The notes: generated by a model from the letters alone, not told the origin. A stretch of 64,000 bases of DNA from Glutamicibacter sp002979865 (GCF_050030965.1 NZ_CP188297.1:1116001-1180000); one strand, 5' to 3'. Shown: positions 51,689-61,197, numbered from the stretch's first letter. A program made the numbers and translations.

Positions 51689-52396
51689 ATGACAACGCAA
51701 CCACGCACCGAAAAAGGCCAGCAGACCCAAGCCAAGCTCTTGGCAACTGCCTTGGAGTGCTTTGCCACGGACGGATATAAAGCCTCGAGCATGCGTGCCA
51801 TTGCTTCGAACGCAGGGGTTTCCCTGTCGCATGCGTACTACTACTTCAAGTCCAAAGAGGAGATCGTTGCCCAGCTCCTGCTGAACCTGCGCAGGGAGCA
51901 ATATGATCTTTGCGCGGGGATGCTCGCAGAGGGAAATACCCTCGAAGCCAACATCCGCGCAGTACTCGACACGGGCGTCGAAGCGTTGGCTCCCTATCAC
52001 GATTTCGGGCCTGCGTTCCTGCGTCTGATGCTCGCGCGCGATATGGGCAACGACGAGATTTCCAGCATTGAATTGGAGATATGGGAGAAGGTCGTTTCCG
52101 GATCCCGCCCGTTGCCCCCATTGGGCATACGACGCGATCTGCCGAAGTTCTTACTGCTGGTTTCCCGCCAGATCTTCTCGGCGTGGGCTTTCGACCAGTC
52201 GCCGCAGCAGCGCCGATCCAGACTTCTGATGAAGAACATGGCACCGGTTGCCGCCAAGTTCGCGGTGCTCTGCCGCTTGCCTGTGGTGCGCTCGCTCTTT
52301 GAAGATGTGCTGGCACTGATGGATCCAGGGCCAGCAGGGATTGCCGAGGTGTCCATGGCAGATCCTTCACCGCTGAGACGGCCGAAAGCCTCCTGA
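51689..52396 (+). CDS. TetR family transcriptional regulator
   Basis: A 235-residue protein. The N-terminal TetR helix-turn-helix (about residues 10-60) carries LLATALECFATDGYKASSMRAIASNAGVSLSHAYYYFKSKEEIVAQLL. A helical ligand domain of low similarity follows. AAAGG precedes the ATG. The perfect palindrome TTTGAACGCGTTCAAA in its promoter suggests self-repression. Its target may be itself or the divergent YhhQ-type gene. Ligand unknown. Confidence 0.9.
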   Translation: MTTQPRTEKGQQTQAKLLATALECFATDGYKASSMRAIASNAGVSLSHAYYYFKSKEEIVAQLLLNLRREQYDLCAGMLAEGNTLEANIRAVLDTGVEALAPYHDFGPAFLRLMLARDMGNDEISSIELEIWEKVVSGSRPLPPLGIRRDLPKFLLLVSRQIFSAWAFDQSPQQRRSRLLMKNMAPVAAKFAVLCRLPVVRSLFEDVLALMDPGPAGIAEVSMADPSPLRRPKAS

Positions 52397-52520
52397 AAAG
52401 CCGCGGATTGCGCGCGTCGGCATACACCCTGACACAGAGTTCCGTATCACCGCGTCTTAAGGCGTAAAGTCAAACATGCCGATAGGTGATCCCTAGCGAA
52501 CCAAAGGAGAACGCAGCACT

Positions 52521-53135
52521 ATGAGCGCAATGGCACGAGCACTGCCAAGCTGGACCCACGACTACGCCACGCTGCGTGATCGCATTGCTTCCTTCCCGAA
52601 CCAGCACGAGATTCGTTCGGTGAATCAAGACGGCGAAGACGTGGAAATACTCCGCTACTGGCCTGATGCTTCCTGGTCCGCGCCAAAGGACGCGCAGCGC
52701 TTGATCCTCTTGGGCACTCCCAACGACAGCACCGCTGCAGAACTCGCCACTTCGGGTTGGCAGCAAAGCACGACCATGCATCTGCTGGCCGGCAAGCCCG
52801 ACGACGTCGAGCAGGTAGTCAAGCTCGCCGATACGTCCGGGCTTTTCGAGGCTCCAATGGATAACTATGACGTCGTTGAGGTGACCGACTTCGACCGTCC
52901 GGTCGCCCGAGGACGCATGCGCTACGGCGAAAACTACGGCCTGCTTACCGACCCGGACCTTTTCTCCCCCGCTGATCCCGATGCGGCTCGCCGCGCGGTA
53001 CTGGCTAACTTTGCAGGCGCAGCTTTCGGCCACGGGCTGCCCTGGCTGCTGCTGGTAGCCACCGCAGAACACGCCCAGCAGCTTCCCGAAGGCTGGTCCA
53101 AAGCGACCACGCTCAGCTTCTGGCAGCACAGCTAA
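52521..53135 (+). CDS. Hypothetical protein, possible degenerate GNAT
   Basis: A 204-residue soluble protein without a clear family. The second half (VARGRMRYGENYGLL, then RRAVLANFAGAAFGHGLPWLLLVATAEHAQQLPEGWSKATTLSFW) follows the order of GNAT strands and helices, but the acetyl-CoA motif (Q/R-x-x-G-x-G/A) is missing. If it is a GNAT it is diverged or inactive. AAAGGAG lies 11 bases upstream. It is followed by pdxK after 36 nt and may be cotranscribed. Confidence 0.7.
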   Translation: MSAMARALPSWTHDYATLRDRIASFPNQHEIRSVNQDGEDVEILRYWPDASWSAPKDAQRLILLGTPNDSTAAELATSGWQQSTTMHLLAGKPDDVEQVVKLADTSGLFEAPMDNYDVVEVTDFDRPVARGRMRYGENYGLLTDPDLFSPADPDAARRAVLANFAGAAFGHGLPWLLLVATAEHAQQLPEGWSKATTLSFWQHS

Positions 53136-53171
53136 TCCCATTCCCTACCCGCACTACCCGCAATTGAGACT

Positions 53172-53993
53172 ATGACTAATACAAACACTGCCTCTCCAGC
53201 CATGACCCTGACCATCGCTGGTTCCGAAGCCACTGGCGGCGCAGGCGCCCAGGCCGATTTGAAGACCTTCCAGGAACTGGGAACCTTCGGCATCGTGGCT
53301 TTGACCTGCATCGTCTCCTTCGATCCCAAGGACTCCTGGAACCACCGCTTCGTTCCCGTTGACCAGCAGGTAATTGCCGATCAGCTCGAAGCCATCCAGG
53401 CCTGCTACGAGGACAAGCTCAGCACGGTCAAGCTGGGCATGATGGGCTCGCCAGCAACGATCAACACCGTTGCCACCGCGTTGAATTCCCAGCAGTGGGA
53501 CAACGTACTGCTGGACCCGGTGCTGATTTGCAAGGGCCAGGAACCAGGCCACGCACTGGACACCGACGAAGCCCTCAAAGCTGCCTTGCTGCCCTTGGCT
53601 ACGTTCGTCACCCCGAACCACTTCGAGGCTGAACAGCTCTCGGGAATCAAGATCACCACCGAAGATGATCTGATCGAAGCCGCCAAGAAGATCCACGAGG
53701 TCTCCGGCGCGGCGGTCCTGGCCAAGGGTGGAGTCCGCATCGCTGGCGAAGACGCCGTGGACGTTTTCTACGATGGCACGACCCTCGAGGTCTTGCGCGA
53801 GAAGAAGATCGGCGAAGTTGCGGTCTCCGGCGCGGGCTGCTCGCTGGCCGCAGCCGTAACTGCAGAGCTGGCCAAGGGCGCTACCCCGCTGGAGGCAGCC
53901 CGCACAGCCAAGGCGTTTGTCACCGAAGGCATCCGCAACCGCGTTTCTGGCAACACCCCGTTTGACGCGCTCTGGCAGGGCGGCCGCCGCTAG
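53172..53993 (+). CDS. pdxK: Pyridoxine/pyridoxal kinase (ThiD-like)
   Basis: A 273-residue ribokinase-fold kinase. It begins MTLTIAGSEATGGAGAQADLK (after a short Thr/Asn-rich start) and continues LTCIVSFDPKDSWNHR, very close to the Bacillus subtilis PdxK pattern as I recall it. LLDPVLICKG, TPNHFEAEQLSG and the anion-hole motif SGAGCSLAAAV follow. It phosphorylates vitamin B6 forms. ThiD enzymes share the fold, but no thiamine genes are adjacent and the DPKDSWNH stretch favours PdxK. A strong hairpin follows. Confidence 0.9.
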   Translation: MTNTNTASPAMTLTIAGSEATGGAGAQADLKTFQELGTFGIVALTCIVSFDPKDSWNHRFVPVDQQVIADQLEAIQACYEDKLSTVKLGMMGSPATINTVATALNSQQWDNVLLDPVLICKGQEPGHALDTDEALKAALLPLATFVTPNHFEAEQLSGIKITTEDDLIEAAKKIHEVSGAAVLAKGGVRIAGEDAVDVFYDGTTLEVLREKKIGEVAVSGAGCSLAAAVTAELAKGATPLEAARTAKAFVTEGIRNRVSGNTPFDALWQGGRR

Positions 53994-54355
53994 GCCCTGG
54001 CTGCTGGAGTGTTTGCTGGCCACTGCCGTTCACGGCGGTGGCCAGCAAACTGCTTTAACCGTGATCCCAGTCATTGGCCTAAGCCAACCGCACTTGTTAT
54101 GGTTATTCCGGAAGTGCTCAGAATCAATGCGTGGAGAACCACAGGAGGGAGCGGTCGGCTATGCAAGCCACTTTGACGCTCTGCCCGTTCGTCTGCGTAT
54201 CGAACGGGGTTGGCAACACATTTTCCGCTTAAGGCTTCTGCCTTAGGCAATGTTCCAGTGCCCCCAATTTTTCGTTCCCTTGCAGACCTCAACACCTTGA
54301 CGATTCGTGATTCCGTGCGCCCATGAAGCGCGTGCGGACTATTTGAGGATTTCCC
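53994..54355. other. Intergenic region between pdxK and the FBP-domain gene
   Basis: A 362-nt spacer. After the pdxK terminator (54012-54049) it holds a small hairpin TTAAGGC/GCCTTAG with a TTCT loop (54229-54246) and GTTCG/CGAAC arms (54187-54205). I see no convincing gene. A 23-codon frame at 54161-54232 has an AGGAGG that is too far upstream to be compelling. Confidence 0.5.
54012..54049 (+). terminator. Strong terminator hairpin after pdxK
   Basis: TTTGCTGGCCACTGCCG (54012-54028) pairs with CGGCGGTGGCCAGCAAA (54033-54049) around TTCA, 17 bp with one G-T pair. CTGCTTTAA follows. It lies 18 nt past the stop codon. Confidence 0.8.
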
Positions 54356-54844
54356 ATGCAGCCATTGACCGAAAAAACCATCCGCTCTTCCTTCATCAAC
54401 GCCAGCCGCCAAGAAGCGAAGAAATTGACCCTGCCCGAAAACTTCGCCTCCCTCGAGTGGGATTCGCTGGAGTACCTGGGTTGGCGCGACCCGAAAATGA
54501 TGCAGCGCGGCTACCTGCTCCACACCGACGAAGCGGGGCAGACCCGCGGCATCCTCTTGCGCCCCACCGACGGTGGCCGCAAGCCGACCAACGCCACGAT
54601 GTGCGAGATGTGCCGCGATGTGAACATCCCCTGCGCGGTAGGCATGTGGACGACCAAGCGCGCTGGCCAGGCTGGACGTGACGGCAATACCTTGGGGACA
54701 TTGATCTGCCTGAACTTCGAGTGCTCCCGCAATGTGCGGATCCCGCCTCCGAAGAATCCGATCTACCCGGACCCAATGGTTGTCGTTGCCGAGCGCATCC
54801 AGCTGCTCGACGAGCGCGTGCATAGCTTCCTGAACCGCCTCTAG
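54356..54844 (+). CDS. FBP domain-containing zinc-finger protein
   Basis: A 162-residue protein: MQPLTEKTIRSSFINASRQEAKKLTLP, then a treble-clef zinc finger with CEMCRD and CLNFECSRN (Cys pairs about 40 residues apart), and a helical C-terminus. It matches the FBP_C domain of FusB-like, elongation-factor-G-binding proteins. Those bind EF-G on ribosomes and in staphylococci give fusidic-acid resistance; the role in actinobacteria is not established. TTTGAGGA lies upstream of the ATG. Confidence 0.85.
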   Translation: MQPLTEKTIRSSFINASRQEAKKLTLPENFASLEWDSLEYLGWRDPKMMQRGYLLHTDEAGQTRGILLRPTDGGRKPTNATMCEMCRDVNIPCAVGMWTTKRAGQAGRDGNTLGTLICLNFECSRNVRIPPPKNPIYPDPMVVVAERIQLLDERVHSFLNRL

Positions 54845-55197
54845 GCAACCGCAGCCTTCAAGCCGATTCCGGCGCCGCCCGCCCAGCAAGTAGTGAACTG
54901 ATGAGTAACAAAGCGTCCAAATTTTCTCAAAAATGGACGGGCCCATCAGGCCTTGCTGGGCGGGTTTGTCGCAGTGGTTCGCGGATTTTATTGTGAAATT
55001 CCCAAGCCAGCACAATATCCAGCCAAAGGTTACTATTCAATAACCCCTTGATATATGAGCTACGTCACCTAAGATTCCAGCTATGGGTATTCGCACTAGC
55101 GGACGTTTACCCCGGACGATCATCAAGGCTCGCACCGCTTTTATGTCGCCCGCCCATGACGGGAGCAGCACCGCTATCCAGCCCAGCTAGGAGAATC
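54845..55197. promoter_or_regulatory. Spacer with a long structured element and the subtilase promoter
   Basis: A 353-nt non-coding stretch. CCCGCCCAGCAAG (54878-54890) and CTTGCTGGGCGGG (54952-54964) are perfect inverted repeats. Between them lies a second stem, GTCCA/TGGAC. The outer stem is followed by TTTG. It could be the terminator of the FBP gene or a cis-acting RNA before the subtilase. The subtilase start follows TAGGAG at 55190. Confidence 0.55.
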
Positions 55198-58100
55198 ATG
55201 GTCACTCGCCGCACGCAGAGAGTGCCGCGCCTGATTTTGGGATCAGCCACTGCGCTTGCACTGGCTGTTACCTTGTCAGGACCGGCAAGCGCAGCAGGAA
55301 TCCCCCAACCAGGCGACGGCGAAAATGCCGCGTCCCTGCCAATCACCAGTTCATCAGCGCTGTCCAACCTGAAAGTCTCCGGACCTCTTGCCAAATCAAC
55401 TGGTGAAGTGTCTGTTTTCGTTCAGTTCCAGGGTGATGGCGCCTTCGAGACGGTGAAGAAGTCCGGCAAGAAGAAGGACACTGCCAAGGTCAAGAAGATC
55501 GGCAAGGAGGTCAAGGCCAAGGGCAAGCAGCTGGCAGCCGAGGCCAACTCGAAGGTCATCTACACCACGCACAACGCACTGCAGGGTGTCGCACTAACCG
55601 GTGATGCCGCTGATCTGCGCAAGCTTGCACAGCGTAGCGACGTTGCCAAGATCAGCTCCATCGTTCCCAAGAAGCCCTCCAACCGCAGCTCGGTAGTTGA
55701 CACCGGCGCCCTGGAATCATGGAAGTCCCTGGACAAGACCGGCGACGGCGTCAAGGTGGCTGTACTGGATACCGGTGTGGATTACACCCATGCCAGCTTC
55801 GGCGGCCCGGGCACCTTGGAAGGCTACAAGGAAGCCCAGGCTTCCGATGAGCTGCCCGGTGCAGATTCGGGCCTGATCGACACCAACAAGTTCATTGGCG
55901 GTTGGGACTTGGTTGGCGATGACTACAACGCCGACTCCGACGATCCCACCTACCAGCCAATTCCGCATCCGGACCCTAACCCGCTTGACTGCCAAGCTGC
56001 CGGACACGGCTCCCACGTTGCCGGAACCACCGCAGGCTATGGCGTCAACGCCGATGGCTCGACCTTCACCGGGGACTATTCCTCGCTGGACGCCGACGCG
56101 CTGGCGCAGATGAAGGTCGGCCCGGGCTCGGCCCCTGACGCACAGCTCATCGGCATCCGCGTCTTCGGTTGCGGCGGCTCCTCCTCCGTGGTTGGCCAAG
56201 CACTGGACTACGTACTTGATCCGAACGGCGACGGCGACTTCTCGGACCGCGCCGACGTGGTCAACATGTCCCTTGGTTCGGATCATTCCCCGGCCAACGA
56301 CCCTGAAAATGACATTGTCGACGCCCTGAGCGCAGCCGGCATCCTCTCGGTTGTCGCTTCCGGCAATGCCGGCGATGTGACCGACGTGGGCGGTTCGCCG
56401 GGCAACTCGCGTTCCTCGCTGACCGTAGCCAACTCCGTTGGCTCGCACGTCACCCTGGACAAGATCCAGGTCGATGGTCCCGACAATGTCGCCGGTTCGG
56501 CCTCGGGCCAGTACTCGGCGAACTTCAACTACACCAATGCTGATCCGGCCGCCTTGTCCGGAGAAGCAGTGATGGCTCCGGCCGATAACGCATTCGGTTG
56601 CGACGCATTCGAAGAAGGTTCACTGGAAGGCAAGTGGGTTTGGCTGCAGTGGAGCGAGAACGGCGAGTTCCCTTGCGGTTCCGGCGCCCGCTTCAACAAC
56701 GCTGAAGCCGCCGGTGCCACCGGTGTCCTCTTGGATGCAGAAAGCAACCTGTTCGATGCAGGCATCGCCGGCAACGCGACCATCCCGGGTGCGCAGTTCA
56801 CCTTGGACGAGTCGAACAAGCTGCGCCCAGCAGCTGAAGCTGGCAGGCTGCAGGTTACCCTGTCCCCCGAATTCGTTGGCGGTTCCTCCAGCGAGTCCGG
56901 CGTTGCAGACACGCTGAATTCCTCTTCATCGCGTGGCGTCCACGGTTCCAACGGCGTGGTCAAGCCGGATGTGGCTGCCCCAGGTACGCAGATCGGCTCG
57001 GTTGGCGTGGGCACCGGTACTGGCACCGCCGTGATGACCGGTACCTCGATGGCCACTCCATTGGTTGCTGGTATCGCCGCGCTGGTTCTGGAAGACAGCG
57101 ACTACACCCCATATGAAGCCAAGAGCATCATCATGAACACCGCGGCCACCGACATCAAGGCTGCCAATGGCGAAGCCTACGGTCCGAACCGTGTTGGTTC
57201 CGGTCGCGTGATGGCCGATGCAGCACTCCAGAGCCCTGCTTTCGCCTACGATTCCGAGGCAGCGGATCTGACCAGCGTGGTCTTCGGCGTTATCGAGCTG
57301 GGAGGCAAGAAGCCGTTCAGCGCGCAGCGCGAAATCACCATTGAGAACACCAGCGGCAAGGCGCAGAGCTACGACGCCAACTACGTGGCCGCTACCGAGA
57401 TCCCAGGCGCAAGCTTCACCTTGGATCGCAGCAGTGTCACCGTGCCGGCCGGCGGCAGCGCCAAGCTGAACGTCACCCTGAGCGTTGACCCGCAGCAGTG
57501 GGCCAAGACCATCGATCCAACCATGGCTACCAGCCAGTCCGGTCTGGCTCGTGCCTGGGTTGCCGATGCCAGCGGTCGCGTCGAGCTGACTGCCAGCAAT
57601 GCTCCGACCCTGCGCATTCCAGTCCAGGCAGCACCCAAGCTGGCTGCTGACATGGAGGGCAAGCTCAAGAAGATGAAGAAGGGCGCGGATACCACCACCC
57701 TGAGCCTGAAGGGCAAGGACATCACTGCTGGCGAGGGCGCTACTTCGGTCACCTCCCTGCTCGGCGCCTTCGAACTGGGTGCTTCGAGTGAACGCGGCGA
57801 CGATTCGCTGGACAGCATCCCGGCGGCCCGTTCCGTGGACCTGCAGCACGTTGGCGCATCGAGCACCGCTGCCCGCACCGGTGTGACTGACGGCCTGCTG
57901 AACGTCGGCATCTCCACCTGGGCCAACTGGGCCCACCTGGCTGGCGGCACCGAGCTGGATGTCGAGATCGATACCAATGGCGACGGCGAAGCCGACTTCG
58001 TTACCTTCAACGCCGCATTCGACGAAGTCGACCTGGACCTGGCAGCAACCTTCAACCTCGCCACCGGCGAGCAAGTTGATCTGCAGCCGGTGAACGGCAT

Positions 58101-58479
58101 GCTCGGCGATGTCGATACCAACACCTTCGACACCAATGCAGCGGTCTTCCCGATCTCCCTGTCAGCCCTGGGGCTCGATGAGGATTCGTCGGAGATCTCC
58201 TACCGTGTGCTGGGCTACTCCTGGTACAACACCGATGAGAACGGCTCGATGATCCCGGTTGACCAGACCGACTGGATCGACTTCAACGTGGCAGCGCCAC
58301 AGGTTGATTTCGGTGCAGAAGGCACCTTGTTCACCGATCTGTCCGGTACTCAGATCCCGGTGACCGTTGCAGACAGCACCAAGGCATCGAAGGCACTGTT
58401 GCTTCACCTGCACAACGGCAATGATGACCGTGCACAGGTTCTGGAAGTAACTGACGGAAAGAAGAAGGGCAAGAAGTAG
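55198..58479 (+). CDS. Secreted S8 family subtilisin-like protease
   Basis: A 1093-residue exoprotease. It has a signal peptide (to about GPASA-AG), then a propeptide-like region (VSVFVQF... to residue 170). Catalytic residues are Asp191 (VAVLDTGVDYTH), His270 (GHGSHVAGT), oxyanion Asn390 (ASGNAG) and Ser617 (MTGTSMATP). A protease-associated (PA) domain is inserted at about 430-560. The C-terminal 450 residues form Fn3-like beta domains with acidic DTNGDGEAD-type stretches, ending KKKGKK. TAGGAG precedes the ATG at 55198; the frame open from 55048 is too long. It should digest extracellular protein. Confidence 0.93.
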   Translation: MVTRRTQRVPRLILGSATALALAVTLSGPASAAGIPQPGDGENAASLPITSSSALSNLKVSGPLAKSTGEVSVFVQFQGDGAFETVKKSGKKKDTAKVKKIGKEVKAKGKQLAAEANSKVIYTTHNALQGVALTGDAADLRKLAQRSDVAKISSIVPKKPSNRSSVVDTGALESWKSLDKTGDGVKVAVLDTGVDYTHASFGGPGTLEGYKEAQASDELPGADSGLIDTNKFIGGWDLVGDDYNADSDDPTYQPIPHPDPNPLDCQAAGHGSHVAGTTAGYGVNADGSTFTGDYSSLDADALAQMKVGPGSAPDAQLIGIRVFGCGGSSSVVGQALDYVLDPNGDGDFSDRADVVNMSLGSDHSPANDPENDIVDALSAAGILSVVASGNAGDVTDVGGSPGNSRSSLTVANSVGSHVTLDKIQVDGPDNVAGSASGQYSANFNYTNADPAALSGEAVMAPADNAFGCDAFEEGSLEGKWVWLQWSENGEFPCGSGARFNNAEAAGATGVLLDAESNLFDAGIAGNATIPGAQFTLDESNKLRPAAEAGRLQVTLSPEFVGGSSSESGVADTLNSSSSRGVHGSNGVVKPDVAAPGTQIGSVGVGTGTGTAVMTGTSMATPLVAGIAALVLEDSDYTPYEAKSIIMNTAATDIKAANGEAYGPNRVGSGRVMADAALQSPAFAYDSEAADLTSVVFGVIELGGKKPFSAQREITIENTSGKAQSYDANYVAATEIPGASFTLDRSSVTVPAGGSAKLNVTLSVDPQQWAKTIDPTMATSQSGLARAWVADASGRVELTASNAPTLRIPVQAAPKLAADMEGKLKKMKKGADTTTLSLKGKDITAGEGATSVTSLLGAFELGASSERGDDSLDSIPAARSVDLQHVGASSTAARTGVTDGLLNVGISTWANWAHLAGGTELDVEIDTNGDGEADFVTFNAAFDEVDLDLAATFNLATGEQVDLQPVNGMLGDVDTNTFDTNAAVFPISLSALGLDEDSSEISYRVLGYSWYNTDENGSMIPVDQTDWIDFNVAAPQVDFGAEGTLFTDLSGTQIPVTVADSTKASKALLLHLHNGNDDRAQVLEVTDGKKKGKK

Positions 58480-58499
58480 GCCTTCCACCTCCCAAGAGC

Positions 58500-58543
58500 A
58501 GGCCCGGGGCACTTCCTAGCGAGTAAGGAAGAGCCCCGGGCCT
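58500..58543. terminator. Terminator between the convergent subtilase and GH3 genes
   Basis: AGGCCCGGGGC (58500-58510) pairs with GCCCCGGGCCT (58533-58543), with an inner CTTCCT/AGGAAG stem. It is 20 nt after the subtilase stop and can act on both strands. Confidence 0.75.
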
Positions 58544-58569
58544 ACACCTTTAAGATCCAGCCGTGCAGC

Positions 58570-59835
58570 TTATTGCATGCGCAGCTTCTCTTCGAGAACC
58601 AGTACTGCGGCTTCTCTGACCTTGGCCGCGAATTTCCCATCGGCCTTGGCCTCGGCGGCCAGGGCCTTCGCCATGGTGATGGCCGGAGCCGATTTAACGC
58701 ATAGCGGAACAGTTCCGCCGGCGGCCACGAACTTCACTGCGCGCTCGCCCACCGGCAGGTAGCCGACCTGCTTGGCTTCACAGAGATCATCGGAAATCAC
58801 GATTCCCCCATACCCCATTTGCTCACGCAGCAATCCGGTGATGATCTTCGAAGAGAACGGTGCATCGTTCTTTCCATCGAGCCGGGAGTAGCGGGCGTTG
58901 GAGACCATGACCCAGGACTTGCCCTGCTCGATAGCCTGCTCGAATGGCTGCAGATCGCTGGAGTCCGCATCGATCTTCGTATCGGTCACTTTGGTACTGG
59001 TATCGGTGTTCCCAGCGACGCGGCCCAATCCAGGGAAGTGCTTGACTACCGGTTGCACGCCTTCGGAGCGCAGCGCTTCGTTCACCGTCGAAATGGCCTT
59101 GGAGACCCCCGAGGCGTCATGCGCGTATTCGCGGCCAAAGTAGCCGATGGGTGCGTTGCCGGTGCCGATACTGGCAGGAACAACGTCCGCCACCGGAGCC
59201 AAATTCACGTTGATGCCGGCTTCAGCCAGTTCTTTCCCGGCGGCGCCCACTTCACGCTCCAGCTTCGATACAGGCCACCCTCCCTGCGTCAACGCAGTCG
59301 GCAGTTCGGTGAAACCGGGGCCCTGGAGCACCCGGACAAAGCCCCCTTCCTGATCGGTGGCCACCCAGACCGGCAATTGCCCGGGAATGCCGGACTCCAA
59401 GCCCTGGGTAATTTCCTGGACCTGGGCGGCGGTCTGCTTCACCGGCAGTTGCGAACGGCCACGCAGGAAGACATTGGAAATTCCCTGCTTCTTCATCGCA
59501 GAAATTTCCGCAGCGGTTGCTCCTGTTGCCGCGACACCGGCCATCACGAGGCTCGCTGCCTGTTCGCTGGCGCTCAGCTCGTCGGCCAGCGCTTCTGCTT
59601 GCTGGCGCAGCGAGGGTTCCTGGCTGCGGCTAGGCGATGGGCTTTCTTCGGCCCCGGAGTTGCCGGACGGGCTGGGAGTTGCCTGCTGCGCAGGAGTCCT
59701 CGTACTGCTCGGGCTGCTGGAACTGCCAGCGGACGTGCTCGAAGCTGCTTCTTGGGCATTCGGCGCACTGCAGCTAGCGAGCATCACCGTCATCAGGATT
59801 CCGACTGACATGAGCTGCTTGGCACGGGTAGTCAT
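58570..59835 (-). CDS. Glycoside hydrolase family 3 lipoprotein (NagZ-like)
   Basis: A 421-residue lipoprotein: signal peptide with lipobox MLASC, a long Ser/Pro/Thr linker (25-70), then a single GH3 barrel. Visible GH3 parts are WVATDQEGGFVRVL, NLAPVADVVP, VVKHFPGLGRVAGNTDTS and the nucleophile Asp in GIVISDDL. The family usually trims N-acetylglucosamine from cell-wall material outside the membrane. The DSH-type acid/base dyad of NagZ appears as DTS here, so activity or mechanism may differ. It is monocistronic and converges on the subtilase. Confidence 0.85.
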   Translation of the reverse strand: MTTRAKQLMSVGILMTVMLASCSAPNAQEAASSTSAGSSSSPSSTRTPAQQATPSPSGNSGAEESPSPSRSQEPSLRQQAEALADELSASEQAASLVMAGVAATGATAAEISAMKKQGISNVFLRGRSQLPVKQTAAQVQEITQGLESGIPGQLPVWVATDQEGGFVRVLQGPGFTELPTALTQGGWPVSKLEREVGAAGKELAEAGINVNLAPVADVVPASIGTGNAPIGYFGREYAHDASGVSKAISTVNEALRSEGVQPVVKHFPGLGRVAGNTDTSTKVTDTKIDADSSDLQPFEQAIEQGKSWVMVSNARYSRLDGKNDAPFSSKIITGLLREQMGYGGIVISDDLCEAKQVGYLPVGERAVKFVAAGGTVPLCVKSAPAITMAKALAAEAKADGKFAAKVREAAVLVLEEKLRMQ

Positions 59836-59904
59836 GAGATCATCCTCCCACCGTAAACTGCGAAGTTGCCGAAGAGCCGAGAACCTTTTGCCGTTGGCAG
59901 AACG

Positions 59905-61197
59905 CTAGGCACGCACCACCAGCAGTTCATCCCAGTCGGTGGTGTAGCGCTGCGAAATATGCTCTCGTTTCATCGACCATTCAGGGATTTTGGCCATTCC
60001 GGCATGCCCCAGTCCAATGGATTTGGCACCGAATCGCAGGGAGATGTCCTGGACTACCGACGAGACGTTTTCTTGTTCCTCGGCAGCCGGATCGGGACTC
60101 TGGCCAAAGAGGTCCAGCTGTTGCTCGCCCGGAGAATCGCTGAGCCCGGAGAGGATCACTCCCCCGCGAACATAGTCCATCCCCGGTTTCATCAGATCCC
60201 GCATCGCGGCAATTGCCAGCTTGCTGAGCACGATGGGATCCCGCGTCGGACGCGACAGGCGCACCTGGGCACTGGGGAATGAGGCTTCTCCCCGGGCGAA
60301 GCGGCTGGTGCCCGCGGTGACGGTAAGCAATGAAGCGTACAGGCCTTCGCGCGCCAAGCGACCGGCAGCCTTCTGCGCATAGATGGACATGACTTCTTCC
60401 ATCGCTTCATAGGTGCGCACCGGCGTGGAGAAGGAACGGGTGAACATGACCTGGCCGCGGTCCGCGCGTTCCTCCACCGGACCGATGCAACGTTGCCCGT
60501 TGAGTTCGAAGACCGTGCGCTGCAAGACGACAGAAAACTTCTTGCGGATCGCCAATGGGTCAGCCGCTTGCAGGTCCGCGATGGATTCAATGCCCATGGC
60601 TGCCAGCTTGGCACCGGTTTTGCGGCCCACACCCCAGACATCGGTGACTGGAACCCGGTTCAGGATACTGCCCAGGACCTCGGGATCCATGAGCTGCTGG
60701 ACGCAGACTCCGCCCAGTCCCGGATTGTGCTTGGCAATATGGTTGGACAGCTTCGCCAGGGTCTTGGTGGATGAGACACCCACGCAGACTGGCACCCCAA
60801 TAGTCTTGTCAATGGCGGCACGGATCTGGGCCGCGGTGCTGCGCACCTGCTCCAGGTTGCCTTCCAGGCCGACGAAAGATTCATCGATGGAATACACCTC
60901 GTGCCAGGTCCCGAAGCGTCCGAGCAATTCCATGACCCGGGCAGAAATGTCCCCGTACAGTTCATAGTTGCTTGACCGCACCGCAAGGTTGTGGGAGTCC
61001 ATATAGCGTTGGACCTTGAAGAAGGGTTCTCCAGTAGGAATGCCCAGATCCTTGGCTTCCTGGGAACGGGCCACCACGCAGCCGTCATTGTTCGACAGCA
61101 CCACCACGGGACGATTGCGCAGCGAATAGTCGAAGGCCCGCTCGCAGGAGACGTAGAAATTGTTGACGTCCACCAGGGATACGTGGTCAGCGGACAT
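59905..61197 (-). CDS. umuC: Y-family DNA polymerase V subunit UmuC
   Basis: A 430-residue translesion polymerase. It has SLVDVNNFYVSCERAFD (metal Asp10), the palm motif VYSIDESFVGLEG with the catalytic Asp-Glu, the fingers pattern VVVLSNNDGCVVARS, and a thumb/little-finger part followed by QQLDLFG, a likely sliding-clamp binding motif. Its ATG at 61197 overlaps the end of umuD by 11 nt. A longer frame to 61305 is not supported. It copies across damaged bases after SOS induction. Confidence 0.93.
   Translation of the reverse strand: MSADHVSLVDVNNFYVSCERAFDYSLRNRPVVVLSNNDGCVVARSQEAKDLGIPTGEPFFKVQRYMDSHNLAVRSSNYELYGDISARVMELLGRFGTWHEVYSIDESFVGLEGNLEQVRSTAAQIRAAIDKTIGVPVCVGVSSTKTLAKLSNHIAKHNPGLGGVCVQQLMDPEVLGSILNRVPVTDVWGVGRKTGAKLAAMGIESIADLQAADPLAIRKKFSVVLQRTVFELNGQRCIGPVEERADRGQVMFTRSFSTPVRTYEAMEEVMSIYAQKAAGRLAREGLYASLLTVTAGTSRFARGEASFPSAQVRLSRPTRDPIVLSKLAIAAMRDLMKPGMDYVRGGVILSGLSDSPGEQQLDLFGQSPDPAAEEQENVSSVVQDISLRFGAKSIGLGHAGMAKIPEWSMKREHISQRYTTDWDELLVVRA

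Noticed and set aside
54161..54232. A 23-codon frame with AGGAGG upstream
   Set aside because: The spacing from AGGAGG to the ATG is about 12 nt and the peptide resembles nothing known; chance is the simpler explanation.
54898..54904. CTGATGA, as in the hammerhead ribozyme core
   Set aside because: The required GAAA and cleavage-site sequences with three stems are not present around it.
55048..55197. Longer N-terminus for the subtilase
   Set aside because: The start at 55198 has a perfect TAGGAG site and begins a proper signal peptide. The extension does not look like protein.
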